DNA from: Corynebacterium sp. HMSC08A12
Lineage (GTDB): Bacteria; Actinomycetota; Actinomycetes; Mycobacteriales; Mycobacteriaceae
Reading direction: 5' to 3'
Assembly: GCF_001807485.1 (NCBI RefSeq)
Contig: NZ_KV789168.1
Span: 1 to 64,000 of the forward strand
Length of the DNA: 64,000 bases
Shown: positions 1-8,694 of the stretch, piece by piece
How the letters are laid out: every line of letters begins with the position of its first letter
Position numbering within the stretch: position 1 is the stretch's first letter
Made by a program: the position numbers and the translations under genes
The notes under the pieces: model-generated
The model's database searches: none
Seen by the model: only the letters and a program-made list of their open reading frames with translations
Told to the model about the DNA's origin: nothing

Positions 1-38
1 GAGTAAGTCACCGCCGGCACTAAAACTAAAGATGAAGT

Positions 39-96
39 GGGGTGTGGGTCGTTGTAACCTTTCAAAGGTTGCAGCAACCCACACCTCATTTTTTTA
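39..96 (+). terminator. Intrinsic terminator of the gene upstream of the window
   Basis: GGTGTGGGT (41-49) is an exact inverted repeat of ACCCACACC (77-85). Inside it AACCTTT (57-62 region) can pair with AAAGGTT. A run of seven T follows at about 89-95. This is a classic rho-independent terminator on the plus strand. It ends whatever lies to the left; by actinobacterial gene order that could be the tyrS end of this cluster, which is inference. Confidence 0.85.
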
Positions 97-248
97 TGCC
101 TTAACGCACTGCGGCGGAAAAGTAGGCGTCAATAGCAAAAGACAACAACATTGCGCCTCCGCAGCAAGCGAAACTAAGATTGATAAGGTTCACGGGACGG
201 GCCCTACAACCCGAAAAGACGAAGACGACGGAAGGTAAACCCCCAAGA

Positions 249-1157
249 ATGGCTGAAAACTCAAGCAACAATCGCGGACGCGGTGGCCGGCCCCAGGGGG
301 AGGGCAAATTCCGCAACAAGGGCGGCTTCAAGCCCAACCGCGGCGGCCGCCCCAACCGCAACTCAAACAAGAAGCGTGGTTCCAACTGGGAAACCCAGCG
401 CGGCCCACACAGCGGCCCCCAGCGAGCCGGCTACCGCGAAGAACGCCTCAACAAGCGTCTCAACGAGCCGGAAGTTCCCAAGGACCTCGACCCGAAGGAG
501 CTCGACCCTTCCGTACGCCAGGAACTCCGCAGCCTCTCCAAGGACAACGCAGACATGGTGGCAAAGCACCTGATCATGGCTGCCACGCTACTGGACGACG
601 AACCGGAGAAGGCACTCGCCCACGCCCGCGCCGCCAAGGATCGCGCCGGTCGAGTCTCCGTCGCCCGTGAAACCTGCGGCATCGTTGCCTACCACGCAGG
701 CGAGTGGAAGGAAGCTATCTCCGAGCTGCGCGCTGCCCGCCGCATGGCCGGTGGCCCCGGGTTGCTGCCTGTTCTCGCCGACGCGGAACGCGGCCTCGGC
801 AAGCCGGAGAAGGCTCTGGAAGTAGCCAACGACCCGCAGGCCGACAAGCTAGACGCAGAATCCAAGGCGGAGCTGGCCATTGTCGTCGCCGGCGCCCACC
901 AGGATCTCGGCCAGTCCGACGAAGCCTTGCTGGCCCTGGAAGCTCAGCTGGACAACGCTGAAGCCCCAGACGTAACCCGCATGCGCCTGTACTACGCCTA
1001 CGCCGACGCTCTGGCCACCGCTAAGCGCAACGACGAGGCCATCGACTGGTTCACCCGTGCAGGCGAAATGGATACCGAAGAAGTCCTGGACGTCCCGGAC
1101 CGCCTGGCCGAGCTAGGCGCGGACCCCAACGGTGCAGATCAGAACAAGGATAAGTAG
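249..1157 (+). CDS. Tetratricopeptide-repeat protein with basic Gly/Arg/Asn-rich N-terminus
   Basis: Protein of 302 residues. The first 75 or so are Gly, Arg, Asn and Lys rich with RGGR/RPNR runs, resembling RNA- or protein-binding disordered tails. The rest is alanine-rich helical repeats in the TPR style (KALAHARAAKDRAGR, AISELRAARRMAGG, DEAIDWFTRAGEMD). I chose ATG 249 because GGAAGG lies about 13 nt upstream (230-235); an in-frame start at 180 would add an atypical leader. It is followed within 4 nt by the HAD phosphatase. The position matches the Rv1691-type TPR protein of mycobacteria, whose function is not established. Probably cytoplasmic; no signal peptide or membrane segment. Confidence 0.85.
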   Translation: MAENSSNNRGRGGRPQGEGKFRNKGGFKPNRGGRPNRNSNKKRGSNWETQRGPHSGPQRAGYREERLNKRLNEPEVPKDLDPKELDPSVRQELRSLSKDNADMVAKHLIMAATLLDDEPEKALAHARAAKDRAGRVSVARETCGIVAYHAGEWKEAISELRAARRMAGGPGLLPVLADAERGLGKPEKALEVANDPQADKLDAESKAELAIVVAGAHQDLGQSDEALLALEAQLDNAEAPDVTRMRLYYAYADALATAKRNDEAIDWFTRAGEMDTEEVLDVPDRLAELGADPNGADQNKDK

Positions 1158-1160
1158 CCC

Positions 1161-2168
1161 ATGGCCCACCCGCTGCTGGATAACTACGACGCACTACTAG
1201 CCGACCTCGACGGCACCGTGTTCTCTGGCCACACCCCAATCCCGGGCGCGGCAGAAGGCCTGGCAGGCCGCAAGGTCATGTACGTCACCAACAACGCCTC
1301 GCGCGCCCCGCAGCAGGTCGCCGAGCACCTGAACTCCATGGGCTTCCCCGCGAAGGCGGAAGACGTGGTTACCTCCGCCATGGCCGCCTGCGACCTGGGC
1401 AAGCGATACATCGCCGAAGCCGGTATCGAGCAGCCGATTGCCTACGTAATCGGCCACGACTCCTTCAAGCAGCTGGTGGCTGACGCTGGCTTTCAGGTCA
1501 CGGAGACCGCCGACGACCAACCGCACGTGGTCTTCCACGGCCACAGCCCGGACAACAACTGGGCACGCCTCTCCGAGGGCGCCCTGGCTATCCGTCGCGG
1601 AGCTCGCTACTTCGCCTCCAACCTGGATACGACCCTGCCCTCCGAGCGCGGGTTCCTGGTCGGCAACGGTTCGATGGTTGCGGCAGTGACCTCCGCCACG
1701 GGAGTCACCCCCGAATCCGCCGGCAAGCCCGGCCCCGCCATGTTCGAGGTCGCCGCTCGCCGCATTGGGTCCACGAAGCCCTTGGCCGTCGGCGATCGCC
1801 TGGATACCGACATCGCCGGTGGCAACGCCGCGGGGATGGACACGCTCTGCACCGTCACTGGGGTGTCTACCCACACCGATATTATTGACGCCCCTTCGTC
1901 CCACCGACCCACGTTCATTGCAGGTAACCTACGCGACCACCTGCCCGGCTGGTCCGCGAGCGTGGATGAGGGGACGACCCGCATCCGTGTGACCGCCGGC
2001 GAGCTGGGCGACGTGGAAGTCATGGCCGCCGAAGCACTGGCCGTGGCTGCGCCGCTGGCGTGGAAGCTGATCGATGACCCGGAGATTCCGCAGGTCACTA
2101 GCGCCGCGGACATCGACTTTGTAGGCGCAGACGCACAGGCCGTGGAGGCTCTGGGAGGTTGGAAGTAA
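1161..2168 (+). CDS. HAD-superfamily IIA sugar/glycerol-phosphate phosphatase
   Basis: All four HAD motifs are visible in 335 residues. Motif I is DLDGT (D15 nucleophile, D17), motif II VTNNAS near residue 41, motif III lysine in GKPGPAMFEVA, and motif IV GDRLDTDIAGG with the metal-binding aspartates. The NagD-like cap sits between motifs II and III. The protein is about 60-80 residues longer than minimal NagD, with an extra C-terminal domain after residue about 255. In M. tuberculosis the gene in this place (Rv1692) is a glycerol-3-phosphate phosphatase in phospholipid recycling; applying that substrate here is inference from synteny. Start ATG 1161 lies 3 nt after the TPR gene, so the two are co-transcribed. 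Confidence 0.9.
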   Translation: MAHPLLDNYDALLADLDGTVFSGHTPIPGAAEGLAGRKVMYVTNNASRAPQQVAEHLNSMGFPAKAEDVVTSAMAACDLGKRYIAEAGIEQPIAYVIGHDSFKQLVADAGFQVTETADDQPHVVFHGHSPDNNWARLSEGALAIRRGARYFASNLDTTLPSERGFLVGNGSMVAAVTSATGVTPESAGKPGPAMFEVAARRIGSTKPLAVGDRLDTDIAGGNAAGMDTLCTVTGVSTHTDIIDAPSSHRPTFIAGNLRDHLPGWSASVDEGTTRIRVTAGELGDVEVMAAEALAVAAPLAWKLIDDPEIPQVTSAADIDFVGADAQAVEALGGWK

Positions 2169-2345
2169 GTGGGCGAGGGGCAACCGAAACCTTCGATGTT
2201 GTCGGGGGACAGTAGGCGTCAACAAGAAGAGCTGGCACAGGCCGTCGACGAGCTACTCGCGCGCGACGTCCACGGCGCCGAAGAAGCAGCGGTGTTGGAA
2301 GAAGCTCACCGGGTGGTAAACGAGGCACTCGGGGGCGAGCGCTGA
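2169..2345 (+). CDS. Small conserved protein, 58 aa, overlapping tlyA
   Basis: GTG at 2169 directly follows the TAA of the phosphatase gene. The frame runs 58 codons to a TGA at 2343-2345 that shares one base with the tlyA ATG (TGATG). The product is acidic and helical, with no cysteine and no signal (MLSGDSRRQQEELAQAVDEL, then a VLEEAHRVVNEALGG-type helix). It has the length and position of Rv1693 in M. tuberculosis, between the phosphatase and tlyA. Function unknown. Zero spacing on both sides points to translational coupling. The tight fit between two real genes and the actinobacterial codon use are the evidence that it is coding. Confidence 0.75.
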   Translation: MGEGQPKPSMLSGDSRRQQEELAQAVDELLARDVHGAEEAAVLEEAHRVVNEALGGER

Positions 2346-3196
2346 TGGCCAAGAGAGGGCCGAAGCTGCAGCGGCTGGACGCGGAACTGGTGGCGCGGAA
2401 GATCGCTCGCAGCCGCGAGCATGCTCAAGAGATGATCAAGGCCGGGCGCGTGACCGTCAACGGCATTCTGGCCAAGAAGCCGGCCAGCGGCGTGGACGGG
2501 AACGTATCCATAAAGGTCGCAGAGTCCGAAGACGACCGCTGGGCCAGCCGCGGCGCGCACAAGCTACTGGGGGCACTGGAGGCCTTCGAGCCGCAGGGCC
2601 TCAGCGTGGAAGGCAAGACCGTCCTGGATGCCGGCGCCTCCACCGGCGGGTTTACGGATGTGTGCCTGGACCGCGGCGCTGCGAAGGTGAAGGCAGTGGA
2701 CGTGGGCTATGGCCAGCTGATCTGGCGGCTGCAGAACGACGACCGGGTGGACGTCATGGATCGCACGAACGTGCGCACCCTCACCCCCGAAGACCTCGGT
2801 GGCCAGGTGGATCTGATGGTCGGGGACTTAAGCTTCATTTCTATTCGCCTGGTGCTGCCTGCACTGGCCGCGTGCGTGAAGGAAGGCGGCGATCTGCTGC
2901 CGATGGTGAAGCCGCAGTTCGAGGTCGGCAAGGATCGTCTGGGCCACGGCGGGGTGGTCCGCAGCCCCGAATTGCGTGCGGAAGTGACCCGCGAAGTGGC
3001 CGTCGAGGCGATGAAGTATGGTTTGAATACGAAGGCCGTTGTCGCCTCCCCGCTGCCGGGGCCGAGCGGCAATGTTGAGTATTTTCTCTGGTTGGTCAAG
3101 GACAGTGCCGCGGTTTCACCTAGCATGGTTGAAGAGGCTGACCACACCGGCCTGGACGAGATGATTGCAACCGCCATTAAGGAGGGCCCGCAGTGA
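2345..3196 (+). CDS. tlyA: TlyA 16S/23S rRNA 2'-O-methyltransferase
   Basis: Protein of 283 residues, close to the usual 265-280. An N-terminal S4 RNA-binding domain (about residues 5-65: RLDAELVARKIARSREHA and GRVTVNG) is joined to an FtsJ-type Rossmann methyltransferase. The SAM motif DAGASTGGFTDVCLDRGA starts near residue 98; VDLMVGDLSFIS and LVKPQFEVGK-type motifs follow. In mycobacteria TlyA 2'-O-methylates cytidines in 16S and 23S rRNA, and its loss gives capreomycin resistance; older hemolysin annotations are now thought to be secondary. The ATG overlaps the small upstream gene, and the TGA overlaps the GTG of nadK (GTGA), so it sits in a tight operon. Confidence 0.93.
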   Translation: MAKRGPKLQRLDAELVARKIARSREHAQEMIKAGRVTVNGILAKKPASGVDGNVSIKVAESEDDRWASRGAHKLLGALEAFEPQGLSVEGKTVLDAGASTGGFTDVCLDRGAAKVKAVDVGYGQLIWRLQNDDRVDVMDRTNVRTLTPEDLGGQVDLMVGDLSFISIRLVLPALAACVKEGGDLLPMVKPQFEVGKDRLGHGGVVRSPELRAEVTREVAVEAMKYGLNTKAVVASPLPGPSGNVEYFLWLVKDSAAVSPSMVEEADHTGLDEMIATAIKEGPQ

Positions 3197-4203
3197 CCAC
3201 ACCGGGGACGGACCACGCCGCGGATCAGGGCGCGGAATCTGGTGACAAGGGCACCAAGGCCGCTTCGGGGGCCGCTTCGGCTACTTCGGGCGCGAAGACC
3301 GAGCGTGAGGTTCTACTGGTTGCGCACACCGGTGTGCACGAGAACCTGGGCCTGGCGGCGGAGGCAGCGTCGCGCCTGCAGAAGGGCGGCATTAACGTTC
3401 GAGTGATGGCCACCGCCGATCCGGCTCCGGTTGCTCGCCACGAGATTCTGGGGCGCTTCAAGCGCTTCGGCCACACCAAGGAAGCCGCGACTGGCGTGGA
3501 GATGGTGATTGTCCTGGGCGGCGATGGCACCTTCCTGCGCGCAGCTGACATTGCGCACTCCGCGGACGTGCCGGTGCTGGGCATCAACATGGGCCACATC
3601 GGTTTCCTCGCGGAGTGGGAGCAGGAATCCCTGCAGGAGGCTGTGGATCGCGTGATTAACCGCGATTACCGCATCGAAGACCGCATGACCCTGTCGATCA
3701 CCGCCCGCGACATGGACGGTCGTGTGCTGGGAACCGGCTGGGCACTGAACGAATGCTCTGTGGAGAACCTGAACCGCCAGGGTGTGCTGGATACGATCCT
3801 GGAGGTCGACGAGCGCCCTGTTTCTTCGTTCGGTTGTGACGGTGTTTTGGTATCGACGCCCACAGGCTCCACTGCCTATGCCTTCAGCGCAGGTGGCCCG
3901 GTTCTATGGCCGGAGTTGGATGCGATTCTGGTGGTAACCAGCAACGCGCACACGCTGTTTAGCCGCCCGCTGGTGGTCTCCCCGAACTCGATGGTGGCGG
4001 TGGAGACGAACCCGTCGACCTCGCCCGCGACGGTGGTGATGGACGGTTTCCGCCAGATCCACATGCCCCCGGGAGCGCGCGTGGAGATCCGCCGCGGCCC
4101 GCAGCCGGTGCGCTGGGTGCGCCTGGATTCCGCGCCGTTTACCGACCGCCTGGTACACAAGTTCCGCCTGCCCGTGACGGGCTGGAGGGGTCCGCGCCAC
4201 TAG
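3193..4203 (+). CDS. nadK: NAD kinase
   Basis: ATP/polyphosphate-dependent phosphorylation of NAD to NADP in the cytoplasm. The 336-residue product shows the diagnostic GGDGT motif (VIVLGGDGTFLRAADIAH), NMGHIGFLAEWE, and the NE/D and GSTAYAFSAGGP motifs of the NAD-binding domain. An unusual low-complexity Ala/Gly/Ser/Thr/Lys leader of about 38 residues precedes the conserved part (EVLLVAHTGVHENL), making the protein longer than most 290-310-aa homologues. The GTG start overlaps the tlyA stop by 4 nt. A later start is possible, but no internal ATG lies near the conserved part, so the overlap start is preferred. Confidence 0.93.
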   Translation: MTTPGTDHAADQGAESGDKGTKAASGAASATSGAKTEREVLLVAHTGVHENLGLAAEAASRLQKGGINVRVMATADPAPVARHEILGRFKRFGHTKEAATGVEMVIVLGGDGTFLRAADIAHSADVPVLGINMGHIGFLAEWEQESLQEAVDRVINRDYRIEDRMTLSITARDMDGRVLGTGWALNECSVENLNRQGVLDTILEVDERPVSSFGCDGVLVSTPTGSTAYAFSAGGPVLWPELDAILVVTSNAHTLFSRPLVVSPNSMVAVETNPSTSPATVVMDGFRQIHMPPGARVEIRRGPQPVRWVRLDSAPFTDRLVHKFRLPVTGWRGPRH

Positions 4204-4205
4204 TA

Positions 4206-5933
4206 ATGCTGCACGAACTACACATTCGCAACCTCGGTGTGATCGAGGAGGCGACGGCGGAGTTTTCCACGGGCTTGAGCGTTGTCACCGGCGAGACCGG
4301 TGCGGGTAAGACGATGGTCGTCAGCTCCCTGCGTTTGCTTTCCGGGCACCGCGCGGATGCCTCCCGCGTGCGCAATGGCGCAGACAGGGCCAGCGTGGAG
4401 GGGATTTTTTCTGCGGATTCCGCAGCAGTGGATGAGCTGGTTGAGCAGGTTGGCGGGTATGTCGACGACGGGGAGGTCATTGCTTCCCGCACGGTGAACG
4501 CCACGGGCCGTTCGCGTGCGCATCTGGCAGGTAAGACGGTGGCTGCTGGCGTGCTGGGGGAGTTCGCTGGGCACGTCATCACGATCCACGGTCAGAACGA
4601 CCAGTTGCGGCTTTTGGATCCGGTGCGTCAGCTCGGTGCTTTGGATGACTACGCAGGGCTGGGGGAGAAGGTCGCCACCTACCAGGCACGTCGCGCAGAG
4701 TGGCTGCGTTTGGATAAGGATCTGCGCCGTCGCATGGAGGCGCGCCGCGACCTGGCCCTGGAGAGTGAAACCCTGCAACGCGCGGTGGAGGCGATCGACG
4801 AGATCGATCCGCAGCCGGGCGAGGACGTAGAGGTTAAGACGCAGATCAAGCGCCTGCAGGCCGCCGATGACATCCGCGCTGGTCTGCAGCGTGCACAGGC
4901 GGCCCTGGACGGCATGGATGGCCTGTCCGGGGACGACTTCGGGGATTCTGAGGGCGCTAGTGCCCTGGTCGGCCAGGCGACCAACGAGCTGACCAACCTG
5001 ACCGATACCGAGGCGGAGGGCGGCAACCTTTCCGACTTGGCGGACCGGCTGGGCGAGGTGAGCGTGCTGCTGGCCGACATTTCCTCCGAGATCGGGCAGG
5101 CGCTGCTGGACGTTCCCGACCCCGACGAGCTGGATGGCCTGCTGCAGCGCCAGACCCAGTTGCGGGAGCTGCGGAAGTATGCCGTGGATGTGGATGGGGC
5201 GCTGGCGTGGCGCGACCAGGCGCACGAGCGTCTGGAATCGATGGACGTTTCCGATGAGGCGTTGCAGAAGCTGCAGGACGATGTCGCAGCTGCGCGGGAT
5301 GCGGCGCGCGCGGTGGCTGAGGAGTTATCTTCGGCGCGCGTGAGGGCGTCCAAAAAATTTTCGAAGGCCGTTACTGAAGAGATCCGGGGCCTGCACATGT
5401 CGGCCGAGATCCGCGTCGACGTGCGGCAGCCTGGCGAGAAGGCGGGCGAGAAGGCCGACGAGCTGGGGCTGCACGGCATCGACGAGGTGGAGTTCCAGCT
5501 GGTGCAGGGCGGCAACGTGAATCCGCTGGCGGGCTCGGCTTCCGGCGGTGAGCTTTCGCGCGTGATGCTGGCGCTCGAGGTGGTGCTGGCCGCGGGCACC
5601 GAGGGCGGTCGGACGATGGTCTTCGACGAGGTCGACGCGGGTGTCGGCGGTAAAGCAGCCGTGGAGATCGGGCGCCGTCTGGCGAAGTTGGCGGTCGATA
5701 ATCAGGTCATCGTCGTTACTCACCTGCCCCAGGTTGCCGCGTTTGGTGACGCCCACGTCTACGTGGCTAAGGCGACTTCCGCGGACTCGGTGACTTCCTC
5801 GGTGCGCACGCTCAGCGAGGATGAGCGGGTGGAGGAGCTGTCGCGCATGCTGGCAGGCTTGGAATCCGAGACGGGGCGGGCTCACGCCGAAGAGCTGATG
5901 GCGATGGCTACGGAAGCGAAAGCGGAGCTGTAG
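4206..5933 (+). CDS. recN: DNA repair protein RecN
   Basis: SMC-like ATPase for recombinational double-strand-break repair, 575 residues as usual. The N-terminal half-ATPase has Walker A GETGAGKT near residue 30. A long coiled-coil region occupies about residues 160-390 (Glu, Leu, Gln and Arg rich). The C-terminal half has the ABC-type signature GSASGGELSRVMLALEVVL, Walker B TMVFDEVDAGVGG and the terminal histidine region VIVVTHLPQVAAF. ATG 4206 lies 3 nt after the nadK stop. The nadK-recN pairing is conserved across actinobacteria, so this is the last gene of the tlyA-nadK-recN operon. The next conserved gene (steA) is displaced here by an inserted cassette. Confidence 0.95.
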   Translation: MLHELHIRNLGVIEEATAEFSTGLSVVTGETGAGKTMVVSSLRLLSGHRADASRVRNGADRASVEGIFSADSAAVDELVEQVGGYVDDGEVIASRTVNATGRSRAHLAGKTVAAGVLGEFAGHVITIHGQNDQLRLLDPVRQLGALDDYAGLGEKVATYQARRAEWLRLDKDLRRRMEARRDLALESETLQRAVEAIDEIDPQPGEDVEVKTQIKRLQAADDIRAGLQRAQAALDGMDGLSGDDFGDSEGASALVGQATNELTNLTDTEAEGGNLSDLADRLGEVSVLLADISSEIGQALLDVPDPDELDGLLQRQTQLRELRKYAVDVDGALAWRDQAHERLESMDVSDEALQKLQDDVAAARDAARAVAEELSSARVRASKKFSKAVTEEIRGLHMSAEIRVDVRQPGEKAGEKADELGLHGIDEVEFQLVQGGNVNPLAGSASGGELSRVMLALEVVLAAGTEGGRTMVFDEVDAGVGGKAAVEIGRRLAKLAVDNQVIVVTHLPQVAAFGDAHVYVAKATSADSVTSSVRTLSEDERVEELSRMLAGLESETGRAHAEELMAMATEAKAEL

Positions 5934-6047
5934 AAAATTTTTTGGCCAGTGGGCGCGGGAGTGTGATCGGCGCTACAGTAGTGCTGTGTTAAAAGGGGGA
6001 GCGCGCACCCGCGGCGATCTGCGTGCAGTGTGAGGGGGGCTAAAGCG

Positions 6048-6776
6048 GTGAAGCGTGTAGCGGCAAGTGTGTTTTTAATTTTTTTTGGATTCGCTTTGAC
6101 TGCGTGCGGCAGCGAAGGTGACGAACCTACTCTGACCGGTGCTTTTGCTGAAACTGAGGAGTTATCGGCAGGCGACAGGCCTGTGGATAACTCGGGTTCG
6201 GGTGAGGCCGAAGGCGACGGCCGTATGCTAAAACCTGAGGGGCACAAGGGGATGTGGTTCGAGACCGAGCCGACGGATCCGTGGGAACACTACGTGTGGG
6301 CATCGCAGAAGTTCGTGGGGGATCCCATCGAACTTCCGAAGCTAGAGGGGAAGGGGAATAAACAAGGTTTTCATGGGCTTCCAGATATTTGTGATTCACG
6401 AGTTTCAGTGCGACTGAAGGAGATAGGCTTTGAACAAGAAATGTCTATTGATTCACCGCTGAATTACACATGTAACTTTTTTGAATTAGAGCCCGTTAAT
6501 GGATCTTTCTCTGAAGCGTTATTCCAGGTTTCGCTTGATAGTGATCGACAAAGTAACGATTATCGGAAAGATGTGCACTATGACCCGCAACGTGAGGATG
6601 TAGTTCCTGTCGGTGACGGAGGGGGCAATTCTAGTGAGTGTGCTATTTCCAAAAATGTGGATGGCAGTAGGTTGGCGATCGAGAGCCTGTCTGGAGCGTC
6701 AGGTAGCAGTATTCAAGAAACGTGTTTGTACTCAGAGTATTTCTTTCAGATTTACGACAACATAGCTAGTATTTGA
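6048..6776 (+). CDS. Putative lipoprotein, DUF3558-like, of an inserted cassette
   Basis: GTG 6048 is preceded by GAGGGGGG (6032-6039) at good distance; an earlier in-frame GTG at 6030 lacks a site. The 242-residue product starts with a signal peptide (KRVAAS, then hydrophobic VFLIFFGFALTAC), a clear lipobox LTAC with cysteine about residue 21. The mature part is acidic and Ser/Gly rich, with cysteines in ICDSR, NYTCNFF, ECAISK and ETCLYS that could form two disulfides. This pattern recalls the actinobacterial DUF3558 lipoproteins, but the match is by eye only. From about 6340 the DNA is visibly more AT-rich than the neighbours. It is followed 20 nt later by the 617-aa gene, so the two likely form one unit, exported and membrane-anchored. 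Confidence 0.75.
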   Translation: MKRVAASVFLIFFGFALTACGSEGDEPTLTGAFAETEELSAGDRPVDNSGSGEAEGDGRMLKPEGHKGMWFETEPTDPWEHYVWASQKFVGDPIELPKLEGKGNKQGFHGLPDICDSRVSVRLKEIGFEQEMSIDSPLNYTCNFFELEPVNGSFSEALFQVSLDSDRQSNDYRKDVHYDPQREDVVPVGDGGGNSSECAISKNVDGSRLAIESLSGASGSSIQETCLYSEYFFQIYDNIASI

Positions 6777-6795
6777 TTATTTTTAGGGGTGGGGA

Positions 6796-8649
6796 ATGTT
6801 AAGGTTCGATGTTTCTGGGCTAAGGGCCGTTCAGCAAAGCTTGCGGTCTTCATTGATTGCATTAAAAGGACTGAAGTCTGCTGGTCGAAGTTTGGGGAGT
6901 TACACCGGTGCACCGTCAGTTACTGGTGCTTTCTCGCAGCATCATTCGTTCTGGGTGGGGCAATCAGGATCCGCTGAGAATGTGCTCGATATTTTAAAAT
7001 CGAATATTGAATGGCTTCAAGAAGTATTCACCAATCAAATGGAAGGCTTCGACCTGCAAGAGTATTTCAGCAAGCAGTCTTTCGATCAGATGAACTCCCA
7101 GGTTTCAGTCGCGGACAACAGGATGCGGAAATTTTTTATCCCAACCCGCGATTCCCGGTCGATCGACAACCTGATGTACAACACGCCAGTTACGGTCGCG
7201 GAGGCCACCATGCCGCTGGCTTCCCTCATATCGGCATTTCAGGGGGACGATTCCGCACCTCTCGCGGTCGCGGGTTCTTGGGAGAACGCAGCCAAGGCGC
7301 TCAAAGATTCCATGGATAACCTCAAGAGCGCATCCACTGGCCTGGCCAGCTCCTCCGAGGGCTACTCCTTCGACACGGCGCGCGAAGCGATCGACGATGT
7401 GCACAAAACCGGCCTTGTCGTCGCCTCCAACACCACCGCAATGGCCGGCTCCGTCCGCCAATTCCCGCTCGTCCGCAGCACCAACCTGCAAGCACTCGAA
7501 ACCATCCAAGCTACAACCTCGCTGATCGCCGACCCTGCGGAACGCCTACTCGCCGAACAAGCTGCCGTCGCCAACTTCGTTTCCTCGCAACTGCAGCCAT
7601 CCCTAGAGATGGTCCGCCCACCCGTCTCCAACCTCGGAGTTCCGATCGTTGGGCACTCTGGTGGAGGAACTCTGGACGCCACCACCGTCTCCACCGCCTC
7701 CGCTCAACCGACGGTCACGCACATCAACGGCCACACGAATGCTGTTGCGCCCGCAAGCGCCGCGGCGCACGGCGAGCAAGCTGCCAACGCAGCAACCAAC
7801 GCCCCGAAACCCGCTGCAGCTCCCGCAGCCACTCACGCGGCTCCGGCACCAGGTGGCCTGCACGCTCCGGCTAACACACCTGCACCCGTCCAACCCGCAG
7901 CGGCCACAGCAGCACCACAAGCTCCCGGATTCGCGCCCGGAGGCATCACGTCACCGGCACAGGCACCGACGATCACGCCGCACCAAGCAGCCACAGCCGC
8001 TGCCACTCCGACCGTTCCCGGCCAGGGCGGTACTTCCATGCCCGGTACGGAGAACCTCATCAACGCACAGAATCGCTTCGGCGCCGGAAATGGCGCAGCC
8101 AGGCGCTCCGGCACGGTGAGCGAACTGGGCACCAGGGGGAATGACCCACAGCTTCGCAGCATCAGCGGAGGCGCCGGCGCCGGAACCGGCGCAAACTCCG
8201 TCACCGGCACCCCAAAGGCGGACTTGCGTAACGTCTCCACCACGGCACCCCGACCGAACCTCCCAGGCAGCCTGAAAGCAATCTCCACCCCTCTCAGCGC
8301 CCCTTACGGCGAGAACGCGCACGCGAACACTCCCAACTCCGGCAAGGGTGCAACCTCCGCAGTCCACGGCGCCACTGGCGCTAAGGGCGGGGTTGGAATG
8401 AAGAGCGGCGGGAACGTGGCGTCCACAGCAATGGGTAGAGGAACAAGCATCGGCCGGGCAGGCAAGGGGACGAAGAGTGGCCTGCGCGGGTCGGCGGTGA
8501 CATTCGGCAAGCAGGATCGCTCGTACTTCCGCCGCATTTTCCTTAGCGGGGAGGATCCGCTGATCTCCGGGAAGAAGGCGCGCGACCGGAAGAGCCGGGG
8601 CAAGGACCGAGCCACTGCGCAACAAACGGTGAAGAAGGTGATTCGCTAG
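6796..8649 (+). CDS. Large Pro/Ala-rich protein with WXG/PPE-like N-terminal helices and basic tail
   Basis: Protein of 617 residues, ATG 6796 behind AGGGGTGGGGA. Residues 1-280 look helical with WxG-type features (HSFWVGQSGSAENVLDIL; GSWENAAKALKDSMDNL), as in type VII secretion substrates or PPE/Esp-like proteins. Residues about 290-540 are low-complexity Ala, Pro, Thr, Gly and His. The last 70 are Gly, Lys and Arg rich and end in a strongly basic segment (KKARDRKSRGKDRATAQQ). There is no classical signal peptide and no membrane segment. The 5' 400 nt are AT-rich, the rest has the host composition. Paired with the upstream lipoprotein in an otherwise conserved cluster. Type VII export is inference; a cell-envelope or septum role next to steAB is also possible. 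Confidence 0.75.
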   Translation: MLRFDVSGLRAVQQSLRSSLIALKGLKSAGRSLGSYTGAPSVTGAFSQHHSFWVGQSGSAENVLDILKSNIEWLQEVFTNQMEGFDLQEYFSKQSFDQMNSQVSVADNRMRKFFIPTRDSRSIDNLMYNTPVTVAEATMPLASLISAFQGDDSAPLAVAGSWENAAKALKDSMDNLKSASTGLASSSEGYSFDTAREAIDDVHKTGLVVASNTTAMAGSVRQFPLVRSTNLQALETIQATTSLIADPAERLLAEQAAVANFVSSQLQPSLEMVRPPVSNLGVPIVGHSGGGTLDATTVSTASAQPTVTHINGHTNAVAPASAAAHGEQAANAATNAPKPAAAPAATHAAPAPGGLHAPANTPAPVQPAAATAAPQAPGFAPGGITSPAQAPTITPHQAATAAATPTVPGQGGTSMPGTENLINAQNRFGAGNGAARRSGTVSELGTRGNDPQLRSISGGAGAGTGANSVTGTPKADLRNVSTTAPRPNLPGSLKAISTPLSAPYGENAHANTPNSGKGATSAVHGATGAKGGVGMKSGGNVASTAMGRGTSIGRAGKGTKSGLRGSAVTFGKQDRSYFRRIFLSGEDPLISGKKARDRKSRGKDRATAQQTVKKVIR

Positions 8650-8694
8650 AGTAAAACAGCCGTTCACCGGCGCGCCTAACGCAACACTGGCCAC

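Noticed and set aside
5934..5960. AAAATTTTTT after recN as a terminator
   Set aside because: No GC-rich stem precedes the T-run, so it does not meet the form of an intrinsic terminator.
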